Notes under the pieces: generated by a model
Seen by the model: only the letters and a program-made list of their open reading frames with translations
Databases searched by the model: none
What the model was told of the DNA's origin: nothing
Source of the DNA: Phyto melanocephala
Lineage: Eukaryota; Arthropoda; Insecta; Diptera; Rhinophoridae
Assembly: GCA_941918925.1 (NCBI GenBank)
Contig: OW799233.1
Span: 85,566,055-85,630,054, forward strand
Reading direction: 5' to 3'
DNA: 64,000 bases
In this document: positions 1 to 12,905 of the stretch, in pieces
Position numbering within the stretch: position 1 is the first letter of the stretch
How the letters are laid out: each line of letters begins with the position of its first letter
Program-made: the position numbers and the translations under genes

Positions 1-737
1 ACCTGACTTATTTAGGGGGGAAAATTTGCCACGCCCATAAAAAAAAATCCCGATCTGACGGAAAAAAACCGACAACGGATTTGAGTTCAGCGCGTCAAAA
101 TCCATATAGTCCACACAGTTTTATTAAATGGGAAGACAAAAAATTATTTTTTGCAGAGCAGTGTAATCGGTGTTTTGCTACAAACATTTATGAGATATCA
201 CGTTAAAAAATAATAGAATAAATAATTCATTTATGTTTGCTGTTGTCTTTGTTTTTTTTATTTTTTTATTTTTTTGCTTTACTATACGCCAAAAAAAACA
301 TACTTATAACATGATCACGACGGTTTTATTATATTCTCTCTAAAAATATCTGTTATCAATAACAAGAAACTGTTTTATATATTTTGTTTTATCATTTATT
401 TTGTCACGATAATAAGACATTTGTTTAAGTGTTACCATTTAATTTTTCATTTTAATAAAAACTTCGATACGGCTGATCTATGGAAATATTATAATTCAAA
501 CAATTATAAAAATTGTATGATTTTTTTGCAAAAAATAGCATTATATTTAAAAATATTTAAAATTGTACTTAATCATAGGGTAACACACATAGGTGACCGT
601 AAAAACACAGCTACATACTTGTGAATTCGCTTTAAATATTGTACAAAGTGACTGTTAAATTTGTTTTTATTTTTAGTTTAGATTTTTTTATTCAAAATAT
701 ACGTATCGAAAAAAATACTTGAAATTACATACTACAT
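1..737. other. AT-rich intergenic sequence
   Basis: No gene seen. The first 60 bases contain 'ccacgcccataaaaaaa', which resembles the units repeated inside the Helitron at 38080-38809, so the left edge may cut through a similar Helitron copy. The 67-codon open frame at 421-624 looks like chance: it is Asn/Lys/Tyr-rich, as expected from AT-rich DNA. Confidence 0.4.
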
Positions 738-946
738 CAAGGCAAATTTTTTTATCAGGTAGTCTTGATTCGTCAGCTTATTATTTTTTTATTCACTTAT
801 TTTAGACTTAAACTGTCACAGCCCATAGATAAAAAACAATTTTCTCTCTTCTCTTTTTGATTTCAAATGTCAAAATTTATTAATAAAAAACATAACCAAA
901 AAAGTTCTCTTCGAACTGCGATAACCTAAAGAATCACTATGCCTTG
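738..946 (+). mobile_element. MITE, CAAGGC family (copy 1)
   Basis: A 209-bp diverged copy of the family best seen at 18266-18473. It begins CAAGGC and ends GCCTTG. Inside are the family landmarks: 'ttgattcgtcagct', then 'aaaaaacaattttctctctt', then 'tcaaatgtcaaa'. The 9 bases atactacat flank both ends (729-737 and 947-955), consistent with a target-site duplication. There is no coding capacity. The superfamily is uncertain; 8-bp duplications suggest hAT or P, while 9 bp would suit Mutator-like elements. Confidence 0.75.
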
Positions 947-1548
947 ATACTACATATTAAAAAAAGAAATAAAAAAGTAAAAAATTAAAAGTTTTAAAAA
1001 TGCTTAAGCTGGACCAATATCTTAAAACTCAAATTTAAATTTGCAAAGAGATCACAATGTAATTTTTATTATTGCTGTAGTTAATGCTAGTTATTAAAGA
1101 CAAAGCCGCGTTCATTTTGTGTCCTTCTCTATAATACTTAATGAAAATTTTAACAAAACAAAAGAAATTCAGTTGTCAAAATATAAAATACAAAAATTAA
1201 TTTATTTAAGTACTTATGCTTTGTCAAAATATTTTTTACATTTCCTTTTCTTCATTGCTTGCAGTCACATTTATTAACTCGCTTTGTTCAAGGCATATTC
1301 ATACAGGATTGTCTCAACTGCTGATCGGAAAGCTAATGCCAAAATTTGCCGAATCGCCTTGTTTTTATTCATTTATGCTGAGTTTCGGTGTTGAACTATT
1401 AACTGTACTTTTTTGATGACAAATGAACTTAGTTTATTTATATTTGTGGTTTTAACACCCTTAATCACGGGTTTAACAAATAAATATTATTTTTTTAATC
1501 AAACTTTATTAATTCTATCATAACAACTTTTCAATCTCTTGCGCTGGG

Positions 1549-1849
1549 TCTCCACGTAGCAATTTTCATTGCTAAGCATAAGCAAAAACGTCGACAAAAT
1601 AACGGCACCTTATTGCTAAAGTATTTTTATTTTCATTGGGTGGAGAAAACAATATTTTTGCTTTAACCTTTATGGCTTTTTTGGAATACCTCACTCTAAA
1701 TTATTATCAGGTAAAATTATTTTAATTTTTCTTTATTTTTGCAAAGAAAAACAACAATTTCAAAGAAAAAAAAACGATTTTTATTATGGCAATAATTGTT
1801 AAGCAATCAGCAATCAGACAATTGCGGTAATAAATATTGCTACGTGGAG
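1549..1849. mobile_element. Putative MITE with CTCCACGTAGCAAT ends
   Basis: The ends form an inverted repeat: CTCCACGTAGCAAT at 1549 and ATTGCTACGTGGAG ending at 1849. The interior is AT-rich and non-coding. I could not define a target duplication and saw no other copy here. Identity as a non-autonomous DNA transposon is inferred from the structure. Confidence 0.45.
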
Positions 1850-4800
1850 ATAACCACAATCATGTTATCTCTTTGTATAGAAGTCGATGCGTATTTGGGA
1901 AAAGGCTTAAATATATATTTTATTAAAATAAAACAAAACGCCATCTCATACCATACAAATAAAAATTTAAAACTTTTCGCCTCTAGTGCGTGAACTTTTT
2001 TGATGCCAGCAAAAAAGTAAAAACGTATTTCTTTAGTTTTTAATGGCCCGTTAAACTGTGCTATGTCATTCTTTATATTTTAAAATATGTTAACAACTTT
2101 TAGCCCTAATGAACATATTTATATCATGCCAAAAAGAACAGGAAAGGAAAAGGAACGACATAAGCTTAAATTTAGACAATCAGATCATTGCTATCCCGAA
2201 ATTCAAAGTGAGCCTGAGGAAATTTATCAACTATTTTGGACAACTTTACAGGAAGTTATAACGTAAAAATTCTTGATAACAATATCATTTGGAATACTAA
2301 ATTATTTTGACTTAAACTTTAGCTAAATATACGAAAATGAAAATTGCTTTTTTTAAAGGAAATCATTTATTAACATAAACTTTAAATTTAAAATTCCTCT
2401 CCTTAAAAACTATAAACCATATAACAGACATAAGCAGTTTTTCCTTATTGTCACAGATTTGTTAATATTTGTAAAAATAAATAATAAAATGTAATTGGTT
2501 CTAATTAAATGCTTTAATTGTTAAAAAGTGTAATTGAACACCTCTATTCTTTAAAAATTCACAAAATATATTGTATTAAAATAAAAAACATTAGATAAAA
2601 GTCGCTTAAATAGAAAAGCGATAAGTAATTAAAATCGTAAATCTCATTATCTGCCCCCATTTAACTTTAAAGGTTTACAGTCATATGCAAAATAAGTCCC
2701 TTATATAGATTTAGAATACCTTTTAGGGCTAACAAGCATTTTAAACTTTTATATGTTTTAACAAATGTTCAATTATTATACTGGAAAAATCATTATTTAA
2801 ATTTTAAATTTTTACAATATTTAAAATAATTTATATATAAATAGGAAAATATAAAACAATATATTTAGTATCTCTTGTTTTTTCAACCGAATTTGAAAAA
2901 AAAAACATTTTTAAAAGAATTTATTTACGGATGGACACTAACTTAGCACTTAAGTAGTCTTAAGAGCTACAATTTGCAAAACATATAAACATAAATCCTA
3001 AAATAAAAAATTTATTTTTTTTAAGCAGCAAAACATTGTGAAACATACATTGTGAATGCACAGTTTAGTATAATATTAAATTTAATAAAATGCAAACAAT
3101 ACCTACATGCCTTATAGCATTAAAATAATACAATTATTACTTCTTATCGCGAAGAAAAATTATGCATTTTAATATTGAAAACAAAGATTGAAAATAGTAT
3201 CAAGAACAATTATCTTTTTTAAAAATTGCATAAATACAAACTTTTTAATGTTTTACCTAATACCAAATACATTTATAAAAAAAAACAAAAAAATTTTTAT
3301 TTGAATTTGGAAGTGGTTTACGCTAAATAATACATCATCAAGGATTAAGTTCTTTACTACAGATAAATAGATATTTCAAAACATACTCTAGAGAACATTT
3401 CATATTGCAGCCTTCGGAACTATAAAAGTATTAACCTAATAAGTTAAACTTAAATTACCCCTGTATTTTTCCCACATTAAATTTTCTAAATCCCAACTTT
3501 AATAACATTTTTTAAAAGTATCCATTAGAAGTAAGGTGAAAATACATAATTAAAAAAAGTGAAAACTTTTTACTCTATTTAGCTTATCGAACTGACAAAA
3601 TGAAAATAGAAATTGCAACAAGTTTCTCTTGACAACAAGGATAAGTAGCAATAAATCTTAAGGGTGTATGAGATTAAAGAAAAAATGTTTCCTTAAAAAA
3701 AGAGCAAATATTTTGTTAATCTAATAATTAAAAAAAGCATAATGTGCAGTAATTTATAACAGGCATACTTTAAGCAACTAAAACAACTCGAAAATTACAA
3801 CAAAAAACTTAAACTTTAAAAAGAATCCATAGAATATTTGGCATTTTACCAAATTATTGCTTAACGAACAAAAAGTACGCTTTGCTCAGTGACTTCTTAT
3901 TGCGACTGAGGAAGTATTAAGTCTAAAAAAGTACGTTTATTAAATAAATAAATAAATAAATATTAAAAAATAAATAATATAAATATGTATTTTCAAAAAT
4001 TAAATTTTAAAATTTTATTCATTTTTTAAATAAAAAAAAGTAAAATTAGCTTGCATCTAGATTATATTAAACCCTATTAATATTTACTATTATATTTAAT
4101 AAATATTATATATTGAATACATTCTTTATTTCTTATTAAGAAACAAATGTTTTCTTTTTTGGTTTAATACAATCATTTTGAAAATATTATCTTTAATTTT
4201 AAATTACTGAAACCATCTTTATATTGAAGACAGATGACAATCAAAAACAATTTCAATCTTAATTTACTTCTTATAATTTCTAAATAAAATTTGATGTACG
4301 TTAAGAATTTGTTTAAAAAATTAAAAACAAAAACGATTGACACAACTCTATGATGTTTTATGCACGTTTTCAATGGATGCAGAAACAACAAATAACGACT
4401 TACAAAACAACAATAAACTTACTACAGCCGTATGAGCAATGTGTGTAAAAAGGAAGTAACAGTTGAAATTGTCACTCATACGTGCCGTAAAACCAAAAAT
4501 GTTATTTATAACATTCTGTAAAATATTAAACACCTTTTCTTCATTTGAGAAACTTTATTAGCTTAATAGTGTATGAAACACATTTCAAACCTCAGTAATT
4601 TCCATATTGTGTTTTTTTTTTTTTTTTTGTGGGACTGCCTTTAGGATTTATATTTAAGACATATTGAAGGTAAAATGTAGCATGTTTTGGAGTATTAAAA
4701 ATAATGCACTCAAATACTACTAAAACAACTTTAAATTTGCCATGTCTATGTTCACATTAAGCGATCAATAAAATTAAAATATTTCATGTTTTCCTGAATA

Positions 4801-5636
4801 CTTTAAAACGTCACACATTTCGTATTTCTTTTCTTTTTTTTAATACTATTTACTTACATACTATATTTACTGTACATATAGTTTGTTTCCAAAAATAGCT
4901 GGGGCAGACTAATAAAAAATTTAAATAGTTTATTTGTTACCAAAAATACGACTAAATAATTTTATTAAATTCTTATTATTTATGGTAATAGCGAGACACC
5001 ACATTCAAAATCAAACTAATAGAAACTAGACCACAAAACGAATGGTGCGAACTAAGGCTAAAAAGAGACTATCAACCAGATTTTTCTGAATGATACTCGT
5101 ATTAATGCAAGTACCTAAGGAGTTATTTTGAATAACCTAGATAAATTTTTATTATAAAAGAAAAATAATACTTAAAAGAATTTAAAATCTATTTAAAATG
5201 TATTACTTCATTAGTTAAACACAAACCTTATTAAGTTAAAATTTTATTGTTTTCAATTAAAGCTGATCATGCGGTAATCAGCTTTAAAGTGACTTTTTAT
5301 TAGATTTATTGAAATAATTAACTTTTCCACTCTTACAAAATTGTTATGTTCCTTTTTTTAAATGGAATTTTATTGAAAAAAAAATGTTTATAAACGGACT
5401 AATGCCGGTTTTTTTCCATTAGGGGCCTTTTTAAGTAACCGATTTAAATATAATTTTATCTGAAATAATGTTGAGCGAATTGAGACTTTTTAGAAAAAAA
5501 TTATTAATTTATTTCAACGTACACCATTAAATTATTTGAATAAATAAATATTCATTGCAATATTATTCTACATTATTAAAAAAAATTCAAAAGCTTTAGT
5601 AAATTGAATTCCAAAAATTATAATTAAACTTAAAGT
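1850..5636. other. AT-rich intergenic sequence, no recognisable gene
   Basis: About 3.8 kb dominated by A/T runs. I see no splice-consistent coding segments. Short frames (for example 4173-4391 and 4348-4533 on -) are composed as expected by chance. The one small frame with unusual composition, 2126-2266, is listed separately. Confidence 0.5.
2126..2266 (+). CDS. Small open frame of unknown nature (46 codons)
   Basis: ATG to TAA frame whose product starts MPKRTGKEKERHKLKF. It has a highly basic N-terminal third and a Glu-rich, aromatic C-terminal part ending in Val-Ile-Thr. It stands out from neighbouring frames because it uses Glu, Arg, Pro and Trp rather than the Asn/Lys/Ile/Phe mix expected in AT-rich noise. 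No family is recognised. It could be a short peptide gene, an exon fragment, or a scrap of a transposon protein. No promoter or splice context supports it. Confidence 0.15.
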   Translation: MPKRTGKEKERHKLKFRQSDHCYPEIQSEPEEIYQLFWTTLQEVIT

Positions 5637-5696
5637 CAAGGCATATTTATTCTTTAGGTGGTCTTGATTAGTCAGCTGATTATTTTTATACCCTTC

Positions 5697-6157
5697 ACCT
5701 GTGGTGCACAAAATTAAAATTTTTCAGCCATAGAATAATTTATAGGTACCTTTGCCACTATTTGTAGATATAATCAATATTATAAAATGGCGGATCAAAT
5801 GTGGTATTTTAAAATATAACTTCTTGAACCCCTCAATATTGGTATCAAATAAAAGGGCTCGACCAGTAGAATACAGTAAATTATTAAAAAATGTAAAACC
5901 CAAGATGGCGTCTAAAACAAAATGGCAGAACTAATTTTTTAACCTCATCAATATGGATATCAAATAAAAGGGCTTGACTGGTAGAATACAGATAACTACG
6001 TAGAATTCAAAATCGAGGATGGCGTGGGAAATAAAACAGAAAAATGGCGTATAATATGAAATATAGGTTAAGCTACGATGTGGGATTATACCTATGTACA
6101 TGATGGTGAAGGGTATTATCAGACTCAGCACGGCCGAATATAAAACTTTTACTTGTT
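5697..6157 (+). mobile_element. DINE-1/mini-me-like element, internally deleted
   Basis: It begins TATACCCTTCACCTGTGGTG and ends with the family 3' signature: gaagggtattat, then 'cacggccgaatata', then acttgttt. The usual 5' core ('gtcattccgtttgtaatttct' and the GTCY-rich stretch) is missing, so the copy has an internal deletion. It sits inside a CAAGGC MITE. Assignment to the DINE-1/mini-me (Helentron-derived) group rests on the TA-rich and GTCY-rich proto-microsatellite blocks seen in fuller copies such as 20681-21327. Confidence 0.7.
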
Positions 6158-6184
6158 TTTATTCAATTATTTTAAACTTCAGCT

Positions 6185-6836
6185 TGTTTCATGGACCATA
6201 ACATCCCGTGGAAAAACAATGTCAAATACCTTGGCTATGCTCGATACAAAACCAAATTTTAATAATCATATACCATAGGTTGTGGATGAAATAAGAAAAC
6301 TTGTTCTGATAATGTACCCAATAATTAACGGAAAGTCAAACCTACATTAATGTTAAAAAGAAAAGTTATAATTAAATCAATATTTCATCCTGTAATGTTT
6401 AATTGTGCTCCAGTCTGGTCAACATCTGCAAAATGTCAGTTATGTATACTCTAAGAAAAACAAAACAGGTTACTTAAAAAGATATTAAAACTTCCTTGTC
6501 ACTATTCTATCCGTCACCTACAATTGCTAGCTGGTTTTAAAATAAATACACGATAAAATCGAAATATTATCTCAGGATTTTTACAGAAGATGTCAATTCT
6601 CACAACAACTAATGAACTGATCTCATCATAATTTAGAACTTCTACTTACTTGTACCCCCGCATCATAAAGTTTTTAATTCTCATCTATTTATATATTGTA
6701 TTAAATAGCTTTTAAGCTTAAAAATTTATATTTAAGTAGAAAATGAACAAAGTTAAAAAGCTCTTTACTCAAAGAAGTCAAATGTAAATAGAATTAATGT
6801 TATAGTAAATAAATTAAAAATTGAAATGAAAAAATA
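6185..6836 (+). pseudogene. 5'-truncated Jockey-like LINE, C-terminal reverse-transcriptase region
   Basis: Degraded non-LTR retrotransposon remnant. Early in the insert one frame reads VKYLGYARYKTKF, matching the VKYLG segment that follows the RT core in Jockey-clade elements. Further on, frames read IFHPVMFNCAPVWST, then KQNRLLKKILKLP, HYSIRHLQLLAG and so on, the usual Jockey post-RT region, with frameshifts and stops between them. The insert ends in an A-rich tail. The 11-base repeat aaacttcagct flanks it (6174-6184 and 6837-6847), the variable-length duplication expected of target-primed reverse transcription. The RT catalytic core is absent because of 5' truncation. Confidence 0.8.
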
Positions 6837-6951
6837 AAACTTCAGCTGTCAAACTTAGTATATAAAGAATCATTTTCTCTCTTCACTCATTTATTTAAAA
6901 TGTTAAACTTCATACATCAAAAATATAAACAAAAAAAAGTTTTTTGCCTTG

Positions 6952-9900
6952 CTTAAAACATACTACTTATTTGTAAAACTTATCTAATTTAAAAAAAAAA
7001 TTGATTATTATACCTAAGGTATTCAACATTGATACTCTGTAGCTTACAATGCTAAGCCTGTGTTTTCCCATATAAAATTTTCATACGTTATGTAGCAATT
7101 GGTGTATTTATCAGCTAATTAGTCAATATATTCAGAAGTGAAAATAAATTTTTAATTTTCTGGAACTTATTCGCACAGTGTTCAAAAGTGTTTATTTTTT
7201 TATAATGGACACTTGTATTAATTAGGATTATATTTTCATTATTTTTGTTGTTATATTTGCGGCTTTTACATCTGAACAATAACAAAAAAGGCACCTTAAA
7301 AAGATGACGATGATATTTTCTCTTGATATATATTTTTTTGAACAAGTGCCAAAAATTCGCTTTAAAAAAGAACAGAAACCAAAATAAAAAATATATCAAT
7401 GAGAATAATATTAAATGAATTATTAGCGGAACAACGAAAGTAATTAATGTAGTTTTCAAGTGTTTATTTTTTGTTTAACAAATATTTTTAAACATTTTTT
7501 TAAGAAAGATAAAAATATTTATATAATGAACATATGTTTAATTAAAAATATCAATAAGCACAAAGATATGAAGCTCGTAATTCATATAATTTTAAAATTT
7601 AATACACATTCAAATTATTAATACTACTCTTTATAAAACTTACTTTTTGGTTAAATATCTGAAATCAAAAGTTTGCTTTTTCTTTAACACTTCCAAAATT
7701 AATCGTTTTTTCACTTTTGTCTAAATTTCGTTTTTGACAATTTACCACAATTCGTTTGTTGTTATTTTCTAAAAATTCTGAACGCAGTCGGCGGTTTTTT
7801 CTTGTCGCTAAAATAAATACCGTTATAAAATAGCTTCTGACGCAAGATTTTGTGCGACTAAATAGAACTGTTGTAAACAAAACTATTTCAACCCCTCAGT
7901 GGTATCAACAGAAACATAAAAAATTGTATATTGTATCAGTATTATTATCATTCAAGGTACACACAACCATAATCATATACAAACTTATACTCTAGCAAAT
8001 ACACATCAAACAATAAATTTTGTATGCGAATGCTTTGGTGTTGTCTGCACAATGTTGACGACATTTGTACCAATAATGATGATAATGATGTTGTCGCTGT
8101 TAGGCTGGTGATAATGAAAATGATAAACCCCCAAATATGTTGAGTGCCTAAGACACCGAGCGAACGAAAATGGAATCACAAAAGTTTTTTGTGCAACCAC
8201 AACACAACAAGTCTACCGACAACATACAAGAACACCCAAATAAGCTCCAAATGTTTTGTATGATTCATACACTAAATTGCAAGTGCGTGTTGTACCCTGA
8301 TAGAAGGAAGGGTCATATTAAAGGCAATTTAAACCCCGTATTTATTTAAACATTATGTTTAAATTATTACATAAATAGATGAATTATAACAACAACGTAA
8401 CATTATTTTCACATTACAAACATTTTACATAACATCCCTCAATCAACCCAAATGATGTGTAAGTGCTTTCACAGTTTTTTTTTTATATCATTGTCGCAAT
8501 ATTAAAGTATTTTATAATTAACCTTATTTGGTAATAAAACAAAATGTTAAAGATAATTTGAATAAAGATATAGGGCACAAATATACAGATATACAAAAAA
8601 AAACGTGTACATGTGTATAATATTGTTAAATGTTTAAAGAAACAAATTGAAAACACTGTGTTCTCAGATTTATTTTAAAGTAAAAAATAATTAATTTATA
8701 CCTTCTATCACAATCAATGGCAACAAATAGTAATAACAAATTTGTAATTTCATGTTTAATGCTAAAATATAGTCTATTTAACACTCAGCTATTCTATGGT
8801 CCTTGTGAGTTTCTTATAGACGTAAACTAATCAAAAAAAATAGATAAATGAGCCAAATATAAAAAATAAATAAAACAAAACAAAAAAAATATAATTGTTT
8901 TAGATATAATTTTACTAATTAATGAAATTAATGAAATATTTATGAAACAAATTATTTTTATTTTTATAAAACAAATTTCAACTAATAAAACATCGAATAA
9001 AATTCATATAGCACTCACTTTTGCAATTATATACCATAATTGTCAAATCGGTCATAGGAAAGCTTTATGCAAAAATGCAAATAGAACATATATGACATAT
9101 AGAAACTGTTAAAGACAAATATTCCAATTTTACACAGGCCAGTACCGTTATCTTTGCTGGGAGACTGAGAAGTTCCTTAATAAATTCACTTCATAGCATA
9201 ATAAATTAAGCTTTAAACAATATCAGATAACAACGTCGAAGTTATAACAATTTGCTTAAAACATGCATCTATTAAATGTGTATTTAAAATATACCCTAAA
9301 ACTCTACAATCCCATTTACAAGTATTATATATAAATGCAATCTAGCTAGTCATCTAATAAACTTATTATTTTATTGAATGCTTTGATCATTTAAACTTGT
9401 TTAATATTACAACAAAAAAGAAATTTATAAACAGATAGATAGATAGTTTGATTAAAAATATAAAAAAAAATTAAATTCAGTGTATTGTAAAATTATTTGC
9501 AATTACTTTTTTACAGATTGCTTAGAATTATGGAAAATTAGAGTAGAAATGATCTATGAACAAAAATTTTATGCGAAAAACAAAATCGATAAAAAAAAAT
9601 ATTTTTTAAAAACATTCAAATGTTATTTTATATAAATTTTACAAATTAGCTTATACTCTATTATACTAAAAATTATTTTTTACTGTTTTTATTTGGTGGT
9701 TTGTATTTATTTAACTTAAAACTTTAATACACATAATTGAGTAATTAAAAAAAAAATTAATAGAATACACTTTAGTTATTAAGTAAGGAAACAGGTTTCA
9801 AATACCCACAACTTATAAATCAACAATGATTTCAAAAATATTTTTTTTTTTTATAAAAACAATTTTTAATAAAAGTCTTCCTTTTTAATTTATATTCTAC

Positions 9901-10249
9901 TTCCTACTTTATTTATTTTGTACCAACAGCACTGCTTTCATTAACAACAACATCCATACTAAAGTTTACATCTTAAAAAGTGTTGCAACTGATAAGACGT
10001 TCGATGGCAACTTAACAAGGTATGGTCAATTTCAGGGACGTGTCGTTAGTTTTTATAGCCTAAGTTATTTCCTAAACCAAAAAGGAGACTTGATAGCAAA
10101 ATAACAATTTTTTATATCAACTTATGGAAGATTTTCGATACAGGAGAATATAAATTATGTTATAATGTGCATAGAACAACTCTGCACCTTGAACTAACGT
10201 CACTGATTAACTTAATGTATATTTTTTTTTGGAAATTATTCAATTCTAT
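6952..10249. other. AT-rich intergenic sequence, no recognisable gene
   Basis: No gene, RNA or complete repeat recognised. The frames at 7115-7459 and 7665-7880 on - are Phe/Ile/Lys/Asn-rich and unlike any family I know. 8040-8100 has a short GATGATAATGATG-type simple repeat. Confidence 0.45.
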
Positions 10250-10325
10250 CGCACCGGTCCCTCCAAAGGGATCAATTCAATTTTTTTAAATTTTGAGTTG
10301 ACTCACTTTGGAGTAACCGGTGCGG
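10250..10325. repeat. Short near-palindrome (possible miniature foldback element)
   Basis: The left arm CGCACCGGTCCCTCCAAAG... and right arm ...CTTTGGAGTAACCGGTGCGG form an imperfect inverted repeat of about 32 bp per arm with a small loop. The GC-rich arms stand out sharply from the AT-rich surroundings. It is too small to code. It could be a minimal MITE or a structured non-coding element. Confidence 0.5.
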
Positions 10326-10828
10326 TTTTTTTTTTTACTTAAAGTGATAACAGTTTTTGTTTATTCTCGTACATTATTAATACAGATTATTTGTTATCTT
10401 TATTTTTATTTATTATATTTTTTGCATATTGCAATTTCTGTTGTGTGTTTATTTAAGAAAAAACAAAACTTGTTCAACTAAAAACTAATAAAACAAATGT
10501 GATAAAACAGTTAATCGGACATATAGTTTCTGTGAAAAATCTGTCAAATAAGTCTTGCATAAACCTAAATTAATTTTTTATTTCTAGTATATAATACAAT
10601 AAGAAATATACCCTTAAATAAAAACAAAAGACACCTTTTTATATTGTTTAAAGATAATGTCACACAAAGATTTAAAGTGCAAAATATTAACAAAATGTTA
10701 TTTATATCGTTTGCAGAGAACGGCATATTCATAGATTTTACTGCTGTTTAAAAATCCTTGTTCATACACAGTCCAACAAAAAAGACAGTACATTGACGAA
10801 ACGTTAATTTATTTTGTTTGAATATATC

Positions 10829-11030
10829 CAAGGCACATTTATACATCAGGTAGTCTTATTATTTTTTTTTTTCTTCACTTATTTTAAATTTCGGATGTCA
10901 AAGTCTACATATAAAAAACAATTTTCTCTCCTCTCTCATTTATTTCAAATGTCAAACTTCATATATAAATCATATAGAAACAAAAAAATTCTCACCGAAC
11001 TGCAATTACCATATAATTTAATATGCCTTG
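10829..11030 (+). mobile_element. MITE, CAAGGC family (copy 3)
   Basis: A 202-bp copy, CAAGGCACATTTATACATCA at the left and GCCTTG at the right. It is flanked on both sides by the 9 bases gaatatatc (10820-10828 and 11031-11039). The interior matches the family in order. The open frame at 10814-11122 simply reads through it. Confidence 0.8.
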
Positions 11031-11554
11031 GAATATATCATAAATTTCTTTTAAAAAAATCACATTTAAAATATTTAATTGTCGTTTTTCCTTATCTCTT
11101 TCTCTTATCATACATTCATTAAGAGGCATTATTTTTATGTATAAAATGTATAAAAGTTATAGCACTTTACTAATTTTAAACACAATAGATTAAACTCATA
11201 AAGTACTTTATTAATTTTCATTTTATTTTGCATACCTGATTATCAACGTCAATTTGATATACACTCAATACACTATCTTGTATTACTACAGTACATGCTG
11301 CCCTTGTTCAAATTTTTACATCCAATTTACACGATGAATTTTCCAAAATTGAACGTCATTTTTTGTTTGGTAGCATAGACATGATTTCTGTTATCATGGT
11401 TTTTTTGACACTTCGCTTTACACTTTTTTCTGTTCTTTCTGTTACATTTTATTTTTATATTCTCATCAACTGGATTGTGCTTTTTGACTGATAAAAAAAA
11501 ATATTAAACAAATTGCACAATTTTATGGTGTTGTGTATGGGCCCTATAAAAAAA

Positions 11555-11665
11555 TCCTACTTCCTACTTAATATATAATATATAAATATTTTTATTATTG
11601 TTGTTAATACTAAGCCTAGCTTTTATCCCGATAACTACGCAGACGCAGTCGCGGGCACATGCTAA
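11555..11665 (+). mobile_element. Short non-autonomous Helitron remnant
   Basis: It starts TCCTACTTCCTACTTAATAT and ends 'acgcagtcgcgggcacatgctaa'. The end resembles that of the cleaner Helitron at 31316-31585 ('gacgaagtcgcgggcacaagctag'). It has 5' TC and 3' CTAA, which fits the CTRR rule. It is only about 110 bp long, so most of the interior is deleted. The downstream flank is A rather than the usual T. Confidence 0.6.
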
Positions 11666-12318
11666 AAAATATAAATTTAATAGTCTACAATACAAACAGA
11701 GACTATTTAGAAATGCAGATATAAACAACATTTGATTGAAAATGAAAAAAATTAGACGTCCAACAAAACACACTGTATGAATTTGAGAAGTTTTTAATAG
11801 CAACATCATCATGTAAATTGGGTGTTATATTAGCGCAGCCATAGTGGTTACGATCTACAATTTTCTATAAGCTGCTATAACAATAATGCTAGTAAATTCC
11901 AGAATCGAAAATACGAAAAATACATGAGTCAATTTGTGTTGAAAGATGTTTAACACTTATTCGAACGTGTGGCTCTTCTCTGTCGCAAGAAGCGTAATCG
12001 TAATAGTAGCTTGAAAAAAAATTAAATGAGACTAAGTCCATAATAATATATACATATGTATATACGTAAGAAATTCGCTCGACTATTATTCGTTCGATTG
12101 ATCGAATATTTTTTTATGAACAATTATTCAATTCAATTAATTTTTGTCAAATAATTGAACAAAATGATTTTCGAAGTGCTAGGGCACTTTTAACTGCCAA
12201 ACATTACACAACATTACAGTTTGTAGAGTACGTTCAGGAAATAATGTGATGAGTACCGATGCAGTTCTTTATACCTTGATGAATGCCTTAAGACAGCAGC
12301 TACTCGTAGTGGCATTTT

Positions 12319-12905
12319 TATACCCACCACCAAAAACATGATAGGGGTATATTCATTTTGTCATTTCGTTTGTAACACATCGAAATATCCATTTTAGACC
12401 CTATAAAGTATATATTTTCTGAATCGGGGTTTAATTTTATGACGATCTAGCTATGTCCATCCGACTGTCCGTCTGTTGAAAGCACGATAGAGGCCGGACC
12501 AAAAAAGCTATAATGCTCAAATTTTGCCAAAATATTTCTGTTTGATATTAAAAGTCTAAATCGGAATATTAGGAACAAAGTTTTAGCTCGTAATGCAAGA
12601 GTAGGTAAAAAAACATGTCCTTCCAACATCGAATAAAATGCAATTGTTTCCCAACGCATTAAAGTTGAGCCATGAAATTTCGAATGTATTTTATCCTGAG
12701 TAAAAACGAAAGACTAAATTTACGAAAACATTTTACTAGCATATCAAAGTTATACAAAGAAAGTGATACATATTTTAGTATAAAACGATTATTCTATAGC
12801 GATTACTGTTAAAAACAAAATAATAAATTTGCGCTATAAAAGTACATCAAATTGGTGGTGGGTATAGAAAATTTGGCACAGCCGAATATATTGCTCTTAC
12901 TTGTT
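12319..12905 (+). mobile_element. DINE-1/mini-me-like element, divergent subfamily
   Basis: It begins TATACCCACCACCAAAAACA and carries the core 'gtcatttcgtttgtaacacatcg' and 'accctataaagtatatatttt'. A GTCY-rich stretch follows (tgtccatccgactgtccgtctgtt). It ends ggtggtgggtatagaaaatttggcacagccgaatat followed by cttacttgtt. The longer start and different middle separate it from the other copies here. Confidence 0.75.

Larger units (their letters stand above)
5637..6951 (+). mobile_element. MITE, CAAGGC family (copy 2), split by two nested elements
   Basis: The left part (5637-5696) starts CAAGGCATATTTATTC and runs to 'cagctgattattttta'. A DINE-1-like element then interrupts it (5697-6157). A short middle piece follows ('ttcaattattttaaacttcagct'), then a LINE insertion (6185-6836), and the MITE resumes with 'cttcagctgtcaaac' and ends GCCTTG at 6951. 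The flanks cttaaagt and cttaaaac are similar, consistent with a decayed 8-bp duplication. The order of events is MITE first, then the two insertions. Confidence 0.65.

Noticed and set aside
7115..7459. 114-codon frame on -
   Set aside because: Phe/Ile/Lys/Asn-rich as expected of AT-rich noise; no motif and no splice context.
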